From contig NC_135560.1 of the NCBI RefSeq assembly GCF_964340395.1, positions 3,682,998-3,702,997 of the forward strand: DNA of 20,000 bases. The letters run 5' to 3'. Made by a program: the position numbers and the translations under genes. Source of the DNA: Glandiceps talaboti (taxonomy: Eukaryota; Hemichordata; Enteropneusta; Spengelidae). Below, in pieces: positions 1 through 10,551 of this stretch. Below the pieces are notes generated by a model that was given only the letters and a program-made list of their open reading frames with translations, was not told where the DNA came from and did no database searches. Positions within the stretch are counted from its first letter, which is position 1, and every line of letters begins with the position of its first letter.

Positions 1-626
1 GCCGTGTTTGTTTAGCGAAATAGTTTGTACAATATAACAATATTGTTTGAAGGCCAGCAGGATTGTGTAGGTTAGAGATTTTATCTCACCACACCTGAAC
101 TGTCAACAACAGAGGGCTCATATACCGATACATAGTTTTTAAAAATAAAGTGGCGGTATATCAATCTGTGTTTGTCAAAATACTGACGAGCAAAGCAAAA
201 CCGGAATTTGAAATCGTACGTGAAATAAGCCGGTAATGTTTGTAAAACCCAAGTTTGTCATTAAAGTGTAGTGACTTACAGGTTTTGGCACTTAACAAGT
301 CTCCCTGTGCTTGGCATCAGTCTTATTCTGGTCACAACCAGCTCGACTTATGAACTTTACCTAAGGCCACGGCTTTGTTAACGACAGTCAACAATACGAT
401 ACAATCCAGGATAATTAGGAATTTCCATTTATTTGGTTGTAGTGGAGAGATGTGATTTGTTGGCGCCTATGGGAATACACCATTAACACATAAGTTACTG
501 TAAATAAGATACTCAGATGATACGTCAAAAGAAAAAGAGACGTTACAAAGACTATTTATTTCCACATCAATTACACACTACGGCCTAAAAGCGAAAATGG
601 ACCATGTTCATACCCTCGTCCAAACA

Positions 627-667
627 AAGTGTGAATAGCCGTATAAAAAGGCTATTTATTCACACTT
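627..667. repeat. Imperfect inverted repeat (hairpin)
   Basis: AAGTGTGAATAGCC at 627-640 is answered by GGCTATT and TATTCACACTT ending at 667. The arms are complementary except for a four-base insertion (TATT) in the right arm. The loop is about 9 bases. The right arm resembles sequence near 545-570 and 1662-1680 (TATT-CACA-TCAA), so this may belong to a small dispersed foldback family. No target-site duplication was found. Confidence 0.5.
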
Positions 668-1656
668 CAATGTTTCTAACATATCAAAGTACGTGATGAA
701 TGGTAAAAGACGTATTTTCTGATCCTTTAAACGTATTTGTATGTGATGGAGCCAATTATCAGAAGTAAGTGGTTTCATGAATTCAAAACCCAAACAATAT
801 ATGAAGAACGAAATTACTAATTTTAGCCTTCAAAAGCAAGGAGAGACACAGCAATGTAGTCATTTAGTTGACTTTGATCTAAACCTATATACTGATATGA
901 ATTACATTCAATGTTTCATTTTACATTGGGACTGCACTCCAGAGAGACTGTGTTAATTACTGATTACTCATCGCTATGTATCTATAGCATATCGGCTAAC
1001 AATTGCTAGTGAAGGGAGAACCCCTCCCCCATTTAAAGTGGCCATAATGATGATGATGATATATTGGAATATATTCTGCATTTTTATTCATAAAACAACT
1101 TTACTATTTTTTCCTATTTTCAAAAACAATGTGCAGCAACATATACCAAGTCAGTGTTTGTTACTCAATAAATTGCCAAATATTAAACAATTGTATTGAT
1201 ATTGTACACTTTCTAGCTTTATTGAATTACAAATATGGGATTATTTTGTCAAGTAGAATAGTTATTTTATGAATAATAAATAAAAAATAAATGTCAATTT
1301 GTCATCCTTAATGTAGAATGCTCCTCTGAAAATCAAAGTTACGGTTTTTAAAATCTTTCCAAATTTTCCTATTGAAGCTTGTTTCCAATCCTTTTGAAGT
1401 AATACATTTTGGGGCCCATGGTCTTGTTTTCAAGGAAATTAACACTATTTATTTTCTCATACAGTTAACACAGTATTCAGTGGTCATGTTGGATTTCTAA
1501 CTTTGATATAATTTTGACCTCTTATTCAAAAATTTGTACGGAGACCATTGACTTATTTTTCTTCATTTTAACTGAGAATGGACCGGCATTTTCTCGACCA
1601 GAGTAAGAATGAAAGTTTATTAGTGGCGCATTTGACGTTAATGTAAAAATTATACC

Positions 1657-1684
1657 GCATTTTATTATTCACACATCAAAATGC
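1657..1684. repeat. Short perfect inverted repeat
   Basis: GCATTTT at 1657-1663 pairs with AAAATGC at 1678-1684 around a 14-base loop. The loop carries TTATTCACACATC, which resembles the right arm of the hairpin at 627-667. The upstream AATGGACC near 1578 also has a counterpart near 596, so the two loci may be diverged copies of one element. Confidence 0.4.
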
Positions 1685-2314
1685 TTGCACAAGTAAAAAA
1701 GAATAACGCGTAACCGCGGGTCTATATGCAAGCACACCAAACATTGTCTTAGACAAAGAAAGAATATGTGAATGAATTAAGTTTAAAGTAAACCATTTAC
1801 TCATAAAATACATCTTGAAAATGTTAAACTATTTAACAATTCCTGTTTCCATGGCAATCATCTTATCAAGTAAAGAATGTTGATCTCTAGCTAGGCTTGG
1901 TATTGATTACCCGTCTCGTGCGTACACGTCTTTGAGGAGACTCAATGCTGTGTCTTATGTCAGGTTTTAATTGACAGTATCAAGTGCCTTGATCTTTGTG
2001 CATGGTTTAATCAAAACGTTCAATACCCCCTCTCTCATAAGTATCTCTAGTTGAATGATATCGTATAGAAATGGGGCCATTACGTCGTATACTTCTTCTT
2101 GTTCGCAAATAATTATAAACCATATACAAGAAAAGGTTAAATAAAACAAAATTATTTAATCAAACAAATCGTCCCACTAATACACAACCTTTGCTAAGTT
2201 TTATGTCATACAATCAAGTCCGTACTATATTAGAAATCACATTTAAACTGAATACCTTCTGTAAGGAAGTCTATTTTCGATCCTACACACAATAATTGTT
2301 GGAATGCAACAGAA

Positions 2315-2560
2315 CATACACGATTAGTTATGTTTGAAGTATGTACGAAATTATGTTATATAGCCTGATTTACTACAAATCATTTAATTATGCAAATGAG
2401 TCATTAAAACATATTATCAAACTTTATATGACACATGCACTTTGTTATCAACAATATATGTACCAAATTATATAGAATTGCATTCTTAAGATATATCCCA
2501 CTTACTAGAAAACATTAATTATGCACATAGCTTATTAAATATTCATGGTATGTTTGTCAG
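2315..2560 (+). repeat. Satellite family copy 1 (one to two monomers)
   Basis: This block shares the monomer seen in the arrays at 13.8-14.9 kb and 17.5-18.35 kb. It has the core TTAATTATGCAAATGAGTCA around 2384-2403. A region then resembles GACACATGCACTTTGTTATC, followed by ACCAAATTATAT, TGCATTCTTAAGATAT, and a second core ATTAATTATGCACAT at 2514-2528. The two cores are 131 bases apart. A tetranucleotide microsatellite starts about 95 bases downstream. The first monomer appears internally deleted. Confidence 0.75.
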
Positions 2561-2656
2561 TAAAAGGGTAATCTGTTCTAAATATTACAACCTAAAGAAC
2601 ATATGGATCGAATTTCGTTTGAATTGAGCCAGCTGCTTTTGAGAAAACGATGATAG

Positions 2657-2928
2657 ACACACACACACACATACATACATACATACATACATGCATGCAT
2701 GCATGCATACATACATGCATGCATGCATGCATGCATGCATGCATACATACATACATACATACATACATACATACATACATGCATACATGCATACATACAT
2801 ACATACATACATACATACATACATACATACATACATGCATACATACATACATACATACATGCATACAGAAAGACAGACAGACAGACATACATACATACAT
2901 ACATACATACATACATACATACATAAAT
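2657..2928. repeat. Compound microsatellite (AC)n-(ATAC)n-(ATGC)n-(AGAC)n-(ATAC)n
   Basis: An AC run at 2657-2670 passes into ATAC and ATGC tetranucleotides. These alternate in blocks to about 2866. A short AGAC block near 2868-2886 and a final ATAC block to 2928 follow. A tetranucleotide repeat without stop codons stays open in many frames, so it produces long apparent proteins rich in Cys-Met-Tyr-Val or His-Thr-Tyr-Ile. These are artefacts. Confidence 0.97.
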
Positions 2929-3767
2929 AATCAAAGGGAGAAAGTTCTGACCTCTAACCAAGCAGGTTAGTATCACTTATAGAAGTCAATACATTTATGA
3001 TATTTTGGAACATTTCTGTTAAAAATTCTACCTAAGTTAAAGATGCAGAGTACACAGATTGTAGCCAAAGGAACGTGTATGAAATGATAGACTTTTCAGC
3101 CCTGTAGTTATACAGCTGGTCTTTCCCAATCAAGTGTAACATGATGCACTTATGCTAGAAGACACATCTTAAATGCAATTTTATTTATACACATTTTTGA
3201 CTGCTCTAACTAGACAGTAGAGAAAAGAAAGCACGTATTTTCATTAGCAAAATATCTAGATGAGATGTTTAGTTCGCTTCTGGAAGCTCTACTTTCTGTA
3301 TGAACAGTTTCATTTTATGAAGAGGTAGCGTAGTTAATATATAAAGGCAATTGCTAAATATGGAACGTGCTAACGAATAATTGGAATTCTATTTGGTACA
3401 TTCATTTCATTTTCTGTGTTAAGAAGAAAGGCGTCCGTAGGCTATGTACTTGACCATACAAATTCAATTTATTCCCTAACTAACTTACAGAGAAAAGGTA
3501 TTACAAAGCATATTCAATTATTCTCCAAACGTCGATAATCAAGTGAACCATGATTACATAGCCCAAGCATATGGCTAATGTCGTACATGCGATTGACAAT
3601 GTTATTAGAAAATTTTAAAATACCATTCATTGATACCAAATTCTTTTATGTAAATAATGAAGCTAATGAAACGATATGTTTATTGATTTTAACTATTATG
3701 AAGATTTTACGAGTGTTCATAATTCATTATACAAAATTTGTGCAATTAGCCACACGTACAAATTTAA

Positions 3768-3775
3768 TGACGTCA
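3768..3775. promoter_or_regulatory. Perfect CRE-type palindrome TGACGTCA
   Basis: The sequence matches the full consensus site for CREB/ATF bZIP factors. A second perfect copy occurs at 13327-13334. No gene or promoter is recognisable beside either one, so function is unproven and chance occurrence is quite possible. Confidence 0.2.
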
Positions 3776-3986
3776 CTTGAATTGATAACAGAATGCCCAC
3801 TTCAACAATAGTATTTCACAAGTATTAAAACTAGAAATCTTCCATTAAATATCTTAATACTTCCTTCTCAGAATTCTTAGATTTAGAGTTCGATCAAAGT
3901 AAGGTTACTCACTTTCACGATTACATCAGTCTTACCGTTTGATACTAAATTGTATGGTTGCAAATTTAGGGAACTGTCACTATTTG

Positions 3987-4007
3987 TGGTGGTGGTGGTG
4001 GTGGTGG
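3987..4007 (+). repeat. (TGG)7 trinucleotide repeat
   Basis: Seven uninterrupted TGG units are followed by GGT. The G-rich strand has many GG pairs and could form a two-tetrad quadruplex. No coding frame uses the repeat. Confidence 0.9.
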
Positions 4008-4834
4008 GGTCAGAGTAATTTAGAGTGGTCACTTCAACATTCCACATCCACAAGGGAGGAAATTAGGAAAGGAAGGGGACATGAAATGTATTTCGAGTAC
4101 ATTTTTTATTTCTGTTAACTTTAGACAGTTTTCTATGGGAGTAGAATTTGCCATATAAAGCTCCTCTTGCAGGAGGAGACACCCTCTCCTACACTCTCAC
4201 AATCCCTCTACAGTTGCCTTAATGTGGTACTTATTATAAAGTCGAAAAATATACAAATTTCATTCACGATCATGTTTTCAGTCTATATAAACACATAAAT
4301 CTGTGATGAATCCAAGCAATGTTTCCATTAACAACCACCATCAGGAAACAATTAAATGTCTGTAAGAGCATTACTTCCGGTGGTCCAATATTATGAGAGA
4401 GGCATTTTCAAAAATACGTCGCTTAATTATTGAACATTTTAGAGATGGAAATATTTTTGATATTTGTAGCAAGTATATTGGTTAAATTGGTTGAGATTTG
4501 AAAACAAATTTTGACAAATTTCATTTGTGTCAAAATTGGTTCAAAGTTTTCAGAATTAGTTTATGAGAGGAGCCAATTCCTCGCGTACCCCCCTCTCCCC
4601 AACAAACATATGGCAGGGCTATGGCACACTGTTCTCTCTGACTGATATACTTCTATCCTGCCGAAAAACTAGTGAAAATCTCGAAATCGAAATTTATACC
4701 AAATGTGCTAACATCACGTTTAAATCTGACTGACACTTAGATGTAAACCGATGATGTTATTGTTTCTCCGTATAACTTACATAAGTTTCAAAGTCCATGG
4801 ACTGCTATATTGGCAAGTGTGAAAGATATGGGGA

Positions 4835-4847
4835 GGGGGGGGGGGGG
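4835..4847 (+). repeat. Poly-G run (13 G)
   Basis: Thirteen consecutive G follow GGGGA. It is a strand-asymmetric homopolymer in AT-rich surroundings and is prone to length error in sequencing. Confidence 0.9.
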
Positions 4848-5080
4848 TTGTCTCAAAATACTGTAAACCTGCATATTTTCACAACTAGAAAATTTTGCGA
4901 TTTTACAGTCTTCATGTACTTCACAAAGATTAATTTTAACTAATAACCATACTGGTACATTGCATTATGCAGAAATATATATTTTCGCTACTACTTATTT
5001 TCGCGTTTTTGTTTTGTAGCGAAATTAGCGAAAATAAATCTTACGCGAACATTTCCAGGTTTACAGTACTTGTGCTGAAT

Positions 5081-5098
5081 GGGGAGGGAGGGAGGGGG
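5081..5098 (+). other. G-quadruplex motif with single-base loops
   Basis: The motif has four G tracts of 4, 3, 3 and 5 bases separated by single A residues. It fits the canonical G3+N1-7 pattern with the shortest possible loops, the class known to fold most stably. It lies about 245 bases from the G13 run on the same strand. No gene context is visible. Confidence 0.8.
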
Positions 5099-7370
5099 TT
5101 TACTAAAATTTTGGGAGTGAGGTATTGGGATTTACTCAATTTGTTCATGGTTATTCATCATTGATCTGATACCCACGGGCTGTAAATAATGACTACTCCC
5201 TTATAGAAGTGTTAATAATATACTGTTATAATGCTATAACAAAACCAATTAAATCATTAAAACGTGTAGTGGCCAAACACAACCATTAAATGTGAAATAT
5301 TTATTTCACATGACATGATACTAACCCCTCCAACTTTATCAAGGTCTTACGCTGGTCTGGCTATAAGAAGCCTATATTATCATTCTATAATCAAATGTAA
5401 ATGTTCAGTGAAAATGGTTGGTTGTCTTTTCAATGTAGCAATATCATTTTTAGTCTTTGCACTATCTAAGAAGGAACGATGATTTGAGTTTTACTTTCCC
5501 CTTTCATTATTCATGACACGTAAATTATTTCCTACCATGTGATTGTATATTTTTTTCAATCGCTTTAAGGTTTATTTTTTAAAGAATTTAATTTCCGCAT
5601 TAATATCCTACAACACAGTAGCCCTTAAGATGTTGATGGCTTATTAAAAAAAATAATCCCGCGCACGTCCTTTTAAACTTAATATTAATGGTAATATTCG
5701 ATGAACCTGAAATCCTAAACGTTAGCTCAAATGTATGATTTTGCCTTTAATATATGCAGGCAGACATGTGGATAAAAGTTTGTTTTAAAGTATACGTTTA
5801 GTTGAGAAACTTCAACATAATTATTCATCTTCCAGCGTTGACCCGTTATTCGTTGTTAACTCACCAAAGGAAGATTTCGAAAGAGTAAACAATATTAAAT
5901 TTTACTATTTTGTCAAAGTAGTATGTTTAACTATGGGCGACTGTAACTGTATTATAACGTATAGTTGTATAACGTAGACATATGATCTGGTAAGCGAGAA
6001 AGCTAATTCACAAAAGAAGCCGAGCCGGGAGCACTTGTCCTTTCTTAATTGATGGGTTACATCATTGCAGGCAATCAGAACAATCAAACATGGTACAAAT
6101 TATATTAAAACTTGGAAAATGAGCCAAAGGAAACTATTACAGACCGAATACTTTGTTTTATATGTCTATCAATCAACACATAAACTTAAAATGGATATTA
6201 ACGGCAAGAGATCGTTGTCAAATTCTGCTTTGCAATTGGTGTTAAGGTTGAATACATTCAAACGTTACTTTGATCCAATTAGGAAGGCTCTTAAACAATG
6301 ATGCAGTTTTAAGTAGGAGTTTTTTGCATTAAACCAACTTATATGTTCAAATTTGTAGACAATGTAAACGCCATAACGTGTGCCGGTTCCTTACATACAT
6401 GTGAAAGTTTCTGTTTTACTCTTATAAAGAAATGTGTATCGTGACCTGTTTTAATAACAAGTTTTTCTTTAGAACGTGAGAAATTTAGTAATATTAATAT
6501 TCATCTAGACCCATTCAACTTCATGTGTCTTTCAAGCGTGATGGCTTTCTGAACATGTCAACAATAGCTAGCTATCGTGGCATTTGGTAAAATGAAATCG
6601 TCTTTATTCTGAGAGTTTGGCCAATATTGGTTTTACGTCTTTGTCCAACCACTTTGACTATCTCTTATAACGACAACACTAAGAATTAGTCTTGTAGTCG
6701 ATCGACTGTAGAGTAAAACAAGTCAGTAGTAATTCAGAAACATCATGTTGTTTATTTGTTAAATAGTTTAAAGTATAATATGAAAATTAAAAGAAACATT
6801 CTAGCTAATAATCATTGAACTAAATGAATGAATGAAACAAACCTACACTCTGGATTATTTCAGTATTTCAAAAATTGAAATAAATGTAGAGTTTTGTGAA
6901 GTAGTTACTCGTATATGCTAAGGCTGGAAAAGTCTATCCCCAGTAGTAACTGTTAACTGTGATGTGTGATGTGTTTTACAAGTCCCCATTGGCATTGTAA
7001 TCGTCATACTCTCGACTATTTGTTGAACCACTACATCGTCACACGCGAATTTCAAACATGTGATACTGCCTGTTGAAGTACTCAGTGTGTTTATGTATCT
7101 CCGTTTGTGACTCGTACTTGTAATCAAATGTACATACAAAGTGTTTGGATTACAACTTCTCTACGTCAATACACAAGTCTTTCCCATTCGAAAGAAGTGG
7201 AGGCACTTACAAGACAACGCTGTATCAAGCAGAGCCAACGCAGCACCCGCTTCATCAAGTACGAAGAGCAAGTAAATCTCCGTTGAGGGCGGTATCACAA
7301 TCAACAAAATTGTGTCATTTTGATCGATTCAGATATTAATTTCACAGAGAATCTGACGACACAGTATGAA
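5099..7370. other. Non-coding stretch, no gene recognised
   Basis: Open frames are at most about 78 codons and share nothing with families I know. Around 6918-7340 the base composition is more balanced, and short open frames exist on both strands (6918-7139 minus, 7145-7339 plus). This could be an old exon or transposon fragment, but no motif supports either reading. Confidence 0.55.
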
Positions 7371-7389
7371 TATATATATATATATATAT
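7371..7389. repeat. Short (TA)n tract
   Basis: About nine TA dinucleotides. It lies 140 bases from the much longer AT tract that follows. Confidence 0.9.
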
Positions 7390-7528
7390 GATTGCGAAAG
7401 CATGAAACACTGTGTAACGGCTCCTGTGTATCTTACTTGATACTGTACAATTATTATTAGTTATACCGCACTACATGTATATGTATTGAGTACTGTTTGC
7501 TCCAGTATAGACATATTGTATATGCTGA

Positions 7529-7529
<1 letters not shown>

Positions 7530-7611
<82 letters not shown>
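7530..7611. repeat. Long (AT)n tract, about 41 units
   Basis: An uninterrupted AT dinucleotide tract of about 82 bases. It is self-complementary and could extrude a cruciform. Its length is likely polymorphic. The Tyr-Ile-rich open frame across it (7457-7639, minus) is an artefact. Confidence 0.97.
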
Positions 7612-7612
<1 letters not shown>

Positions 7613-8134
7613 CATATATTTAATGCAATAAATGTACATATTTAATCAACCCTGGGTCAACGGGGATTATATGACGTTGAAGGCAACATATTCAAGGGCA
7701 TTGTCAGTTTTTATTTCGGAATTATTACTGAAATAGGATAAAATAGGATAAAGTAATAATATTGTCAATCATCTGTGAAAGCACATTTGAACTTTGAGGG
7801 CAAGAAGCCTGTAAGTTCATTATCTTAAATTGAAATTGACCACGACATAATGAAAGTAGACTGCGGCTATTACCTGGTAAACTTTGAATGAATTCTTTGT
7901 TCTATTTCATAGTTATAAATAGGCCATTTTGATCTACTCTCGTGGGATTTGGATACTAGCAGAATAGCGGAAACCCTGTGGATATCACTTTCGTTGGGCA
8001 TTATATCATCATCGGCATCGCAGTTGTTCCTGCAACCGTCATCATGGAACAAGGAGCCTTAAATAAAGAAACAAAAGACGTCGTGTAATTAATAGTACAA
8101 AATCTTAACATTTGGCAATTACAATTCATAAAAT
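7612..8134. other. Non-coding stretch, no gene recognised
   Basis: A 10-bp direct duplication (ATAGGATAAA type) sits near 7733-7752. Nothing else stands out. Short minus-strand open frames at 7870-8052 and 8001-8198 overlap each other and show no family features. Confidence 0.55.
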
Positions 8135-8404
8135 AGATGTTGTATGTTAACAACTGCAATCCGAAAGAGATGTATGTTGACAACTGCAATCCCAACATGA
8201 ATCATTGTATGTTAACACTGCAATCCAAACGCGAGATGTTGTATGTTAACAACTGCAAGCCAAACAAGATGTTGTATATTAACAATTGCAATCCAACGAG
8301 ATATGTTGTGTGTTGCCAACTGCAATTCTGCAAGAGACACAAAACTGTATGCTAACAAATGCAATCCAAACAAGAGTAATTGCATGTTGCCAATTGCTAT
8401 CCAA
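8135..8404 (+). repeat. Diverged minisatellite, about 8 units of 30-38 bp
   Basis: The unit is approximately ATGTTGTATGTTAACAACTGC followed by AATCCAAACAAG. Unit starts lie near 8135, 8169, 8200, 8234, 8269, 8301, 8337 and 8375. The GTTAACAACTGCAATCC core is best conserved and the linker varies in length. The core contains GTTAAC and the E-box/Myb-like CAACTG. Unit length is not a multiple of three and varies, so the Asn-Asn-Cys-Asn-Pro repeat in the plus-frame translation is not a conserved protein repeat. Confidence 0.85.
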
Positions 8405-9350
8405 TAGCTTGGTTCTAAAATTCATAACTTTCATGACATTGCTAGGTGTCAAAGTCAGTTTGGTATTAATACATGTATTACAACAGCTGTTTATTGTTAT
8501 CACAGACACTGACCAGTTTTAATGATGCCCCACAATGTATCAAGGACAACCCTGAATTTGAATAAATAAATCATCATCATTATAGGGATGAAGCCTAGTT
8601 TTACGACATGATCAGCAGTATTCGATTAATGAGTGTTTGTTTCAAAGCATTCAAGTCGATAACAGCTGGAGATTTACATGACATAAATATTAATTTACAC
8701 TTCAGTCACAGTAATAAATCATAAAGGTTACTGTCTTTTTCTTTTGCAGGGTCATAAACCATCTTAAATATACGGATTTACAGATTACTTGTGTAAAAAT
8801 ACTGGGATACAGGGTCATTGCAGTCTAGACTCACATAAAATCTTACTTAAACTAGCAAGGAAATAATGCATATTGTATTTAATACATCCCACATTCGGTA
8901 TAAGTAACTCGAATTTCCTTGAATAACAACAATTAATGATCTGTATGTTTCTCTTGGCTATGGGAGTATGAATTGAGCGCCTTGGCATTGAAAGCATGTG
9001 AGTAGCAATTCGCCGATAAACTTAGCCTAGGAAAAGAGCTAGTATATTGAGGAAATTATAATCAATATACGAGTGAAAGGTATCTTATTAAGATAGATGA
9101 AGTTAATTTTCCATCCATCATAGTATATAATGAATAATGGACACAGCAAAGCTAACATTATGAAAGTCCCATCTCAAAGCAGTACCGAAACTCTCTATTA
9201 GCCGCAACATCACACACCAATTTGACCATGATATATTTAGCGATTCATTGTAAATTGCTATTAAAACTAGTACTGGGAGGTCCCCATAGGCATTATACAA
9301 ACTCACTATGATGACTGACTCGCACCGAATGGTAGACTACCGGTATATCA
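8405..9350. other. Non-coding stretch; one strong acceptor-like site
   Basis: At about 8728-8749 the plus strand has a long pyrimidine tract ending TTTTCTTTTGCAG, a good match to a 3' splice acceptor. The downstream frame stays open for only about 25 codons and encodes nothing recognisable. If the site is real, it could serve a UTR or lncRNA exon. No other gene evidence is visible in this stretch. Confidence 0.45.
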
Positions 9351-9394
9351 GTACTGTACTGTACTGTACTGTACTGTACTGTACTGTACTGTAC
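9351..9394. repeat. (GTACT)n pentanucleotide array, nearly 9 units
   Basis: The array is about 44 bases and perfect. Each unit contains the palindrome GTAC. It begins right after CGGTATATCA and ends at GTACATGATG. Confidence 0.97.
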
Positions 9395-10366
9395 ATGATG
9401 CAATCTCTGTCCATTTCCAATACACAGTTGCATAACTTTAACAATTCTGTTTTATGATATGACTATCCACAGCTACGTTTCAAACGATACACTTCATTTC
9501 ATGTTTACACTTCTCTGTGAGGTAGAAAGTGTCAGCGTGAAAGGAATTAGGAAACAAAAGACCGTCATCCCCAAGAAAAGAGAAATATAACCTAAAAAGT
9601 CTGTTCCGTTGTGCTACACTATTATAATTGTGACCTGAAAAGTATTTGTTCAATCGATGCTGCTACGACATTGAACATATCTGTTATCATAACTAGATAA
9701 TTAGAATCAAAGATCACTCCATGCTACGCTTACTAATCAAGCCACTTTGACAACACCATACTGTGCAGTATAAGAATAGTACTGATGACACTGTTTTGGA
9801 CGATGAACACGTCTGTTTTGTTACTCATAAAATCTATATCATATTCTATGCACTTTATAGGTCAACAACATTGTCAGATTCTTTCTGTATATTTAAGCAG
9901 AGGTCAAGAAACTATCGTATCCTTGTTTAAGACATCTGTTTTGTTATCTGATAGAATGTAGTAGAGCAGAACGTGTTGTTATCTCACTATCTGATCCATG
10001 TATTCCGTGTACACATTGTTATCAACGTGACAAAGTCTTGTTATAAAAGATCGGGGTGTGCCATATGAACTATCTCACATTCCATACTTTCATTTTAAAG
10101 TCCCTGATTGCATCGTAAATAAAAATGTAGATGTTGACCTGTTTGATTTGGTTTGACCTCAGTACAATCAAACTAACTGTCTCCCTTCAACGTACGTAAT
10201 ATCACAGACGAAGATTTCTAAATGGTCTACTTTTGTGCTTGGCTTGAACAGCTTAAACAACGGCATTTGTAATAACACATATAAACAACATGGGATAAAC
10301 GAAAAACAAATTGTAGTGTAGAAAGCTAAATTGTTTTTTATTTAAATACCTATATCGTCATTGTTT
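9395..10366. other. Non-coding stretch, no gene recognised
   Basis: No open frame above about 60 codons and no repeat structure seen. The composition is AT-rich and uniform. Confidence 0.55.
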
Positions 10367-10551
10367 GTATAACTAGATTTAGGTGACATGACATGAAATG
10401 AAATGAAATGAAATGAAACTGAGAAAGGAAAGTGACACATGTTAGAGTCGAATTCCCGTCCCCTGAGTGATCTAGTCAGAGTGCTTTGACCAACTGAGCT
10501 ATCGCGTCAACTGGTAGATTTCGTGTGTCGTCCTGGTGTATAACTAGCTTT
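10367..10551 (-). mobile_element. tRNA-derived SINE with target-site duplications
   Basis: On the minus strand the element has a tRNA-like head. Box A (TAGCTCAGTTGG, complement of 10490-10501) fits the pol III consensus at every position. Box B (AATTCGACTCT, complement of 10444-10454) fits the consensus core. A short body and a pentanucleotide tail follow, reading (ATTTC)n on the minus strand at about 10390-10420. A 14-bp direct repeat, GTATAACTAG[A/C]TTT, flanks the unit at 10367-10380 and 10538-10551 with a single mismatch. That is the target-site duplication expected of LINE-mobilised SINEs. About 157 bp lie between the duplications, so the body is very short. The acceptor stem no longer folds, so this is not a tRNA gene. 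The near-perfect duplication implies a fairly recent insertion. Confidence 0.85.
10444..10501 (-). promoter_or_regulatory. Internal RNA polymerase III promoter (A and B boxes) of the SINE
   Basis: Box A and box B start 47 bases apart in minus-strand orientation, close to tRNA spacing. Box A is a full consensus match. Box B has lost the first two G residues of GGTTCGA and has T for the last C, which may weaken TFIIIC binding. Confidence 0.75.

Larger units (their letters stand above)
1..2314. other. AT-rich non-coding stretch, no gene recognised
   Basis: No open frame here exceeds about 60 codons, and none resembles a known family. The base composition is strongly AT-biased, with scattered poly-A and poly-T runs and a short GAT run near 1047-1061. 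The only local structure I can support is two small inverted repeats, listed separately. The stretch from about 1000 to 1560 reads like old interspersed repeat sequence, but I cannot assign it to a class. Confidence 0.6.
2929..5080. other. Non-coding stretch, no gene recognised
   Basis: No recognisable protein or RNA gene. The longest open frame is about 77 codons (3578-3811, +) and looks random. The stretch contains a TGG repeat, a perfect 8-bp CRE-type palindrome at 3768-3775, a 9-bp inverted repeat (ATTTTGACA at 4508-4516 with TGTCAAAAT at 4528-4536) and a G13 run, two of them listed separately. Confidence 0.6.

Noticed and set aside
2578-2976. Long open frames on both strands across the tetranucleotide microsatellite (up to 132 codons)
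   Set aside because: They arise because the repeat lacks stop codons in many frames; all give the same Met-Tyr-Val-Cys or His-Thr-Tyr-Ile low-complexity products.
4140-4180. Splice acceptor CTCCTCTTGCAG near 4170
   Set aside because: The pyrimidine tract is short and part of a small inverted repeat; no open exon follows.
8137-8355. Short protein with a repeated Asn-Asn-Cys-Asn-Pro motif
   Set aside because: It is the translation of the minisatellite. Unit lengths differ by numbers not divisible by three, so the frame is not maintained.
8135-8404. CRISPR-like array
   Set aside because: The units are adjacent and diverged without unique spacers, and the sequence context is animal, not prokaryotic.
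6970-9300. Shared GTCCCCAT-GGCATT phrases near 6981 and 9281
   Set aside because: The similarity does not extend beyond about 15 bases, so it may be chance.
10441-10515. tRNA gene on the minus strand
   Set aside because: The A and B boxes are good, but the acceptor and T stems do not fold. The unit has a tail and flanking duplications, so it is a SINE head.
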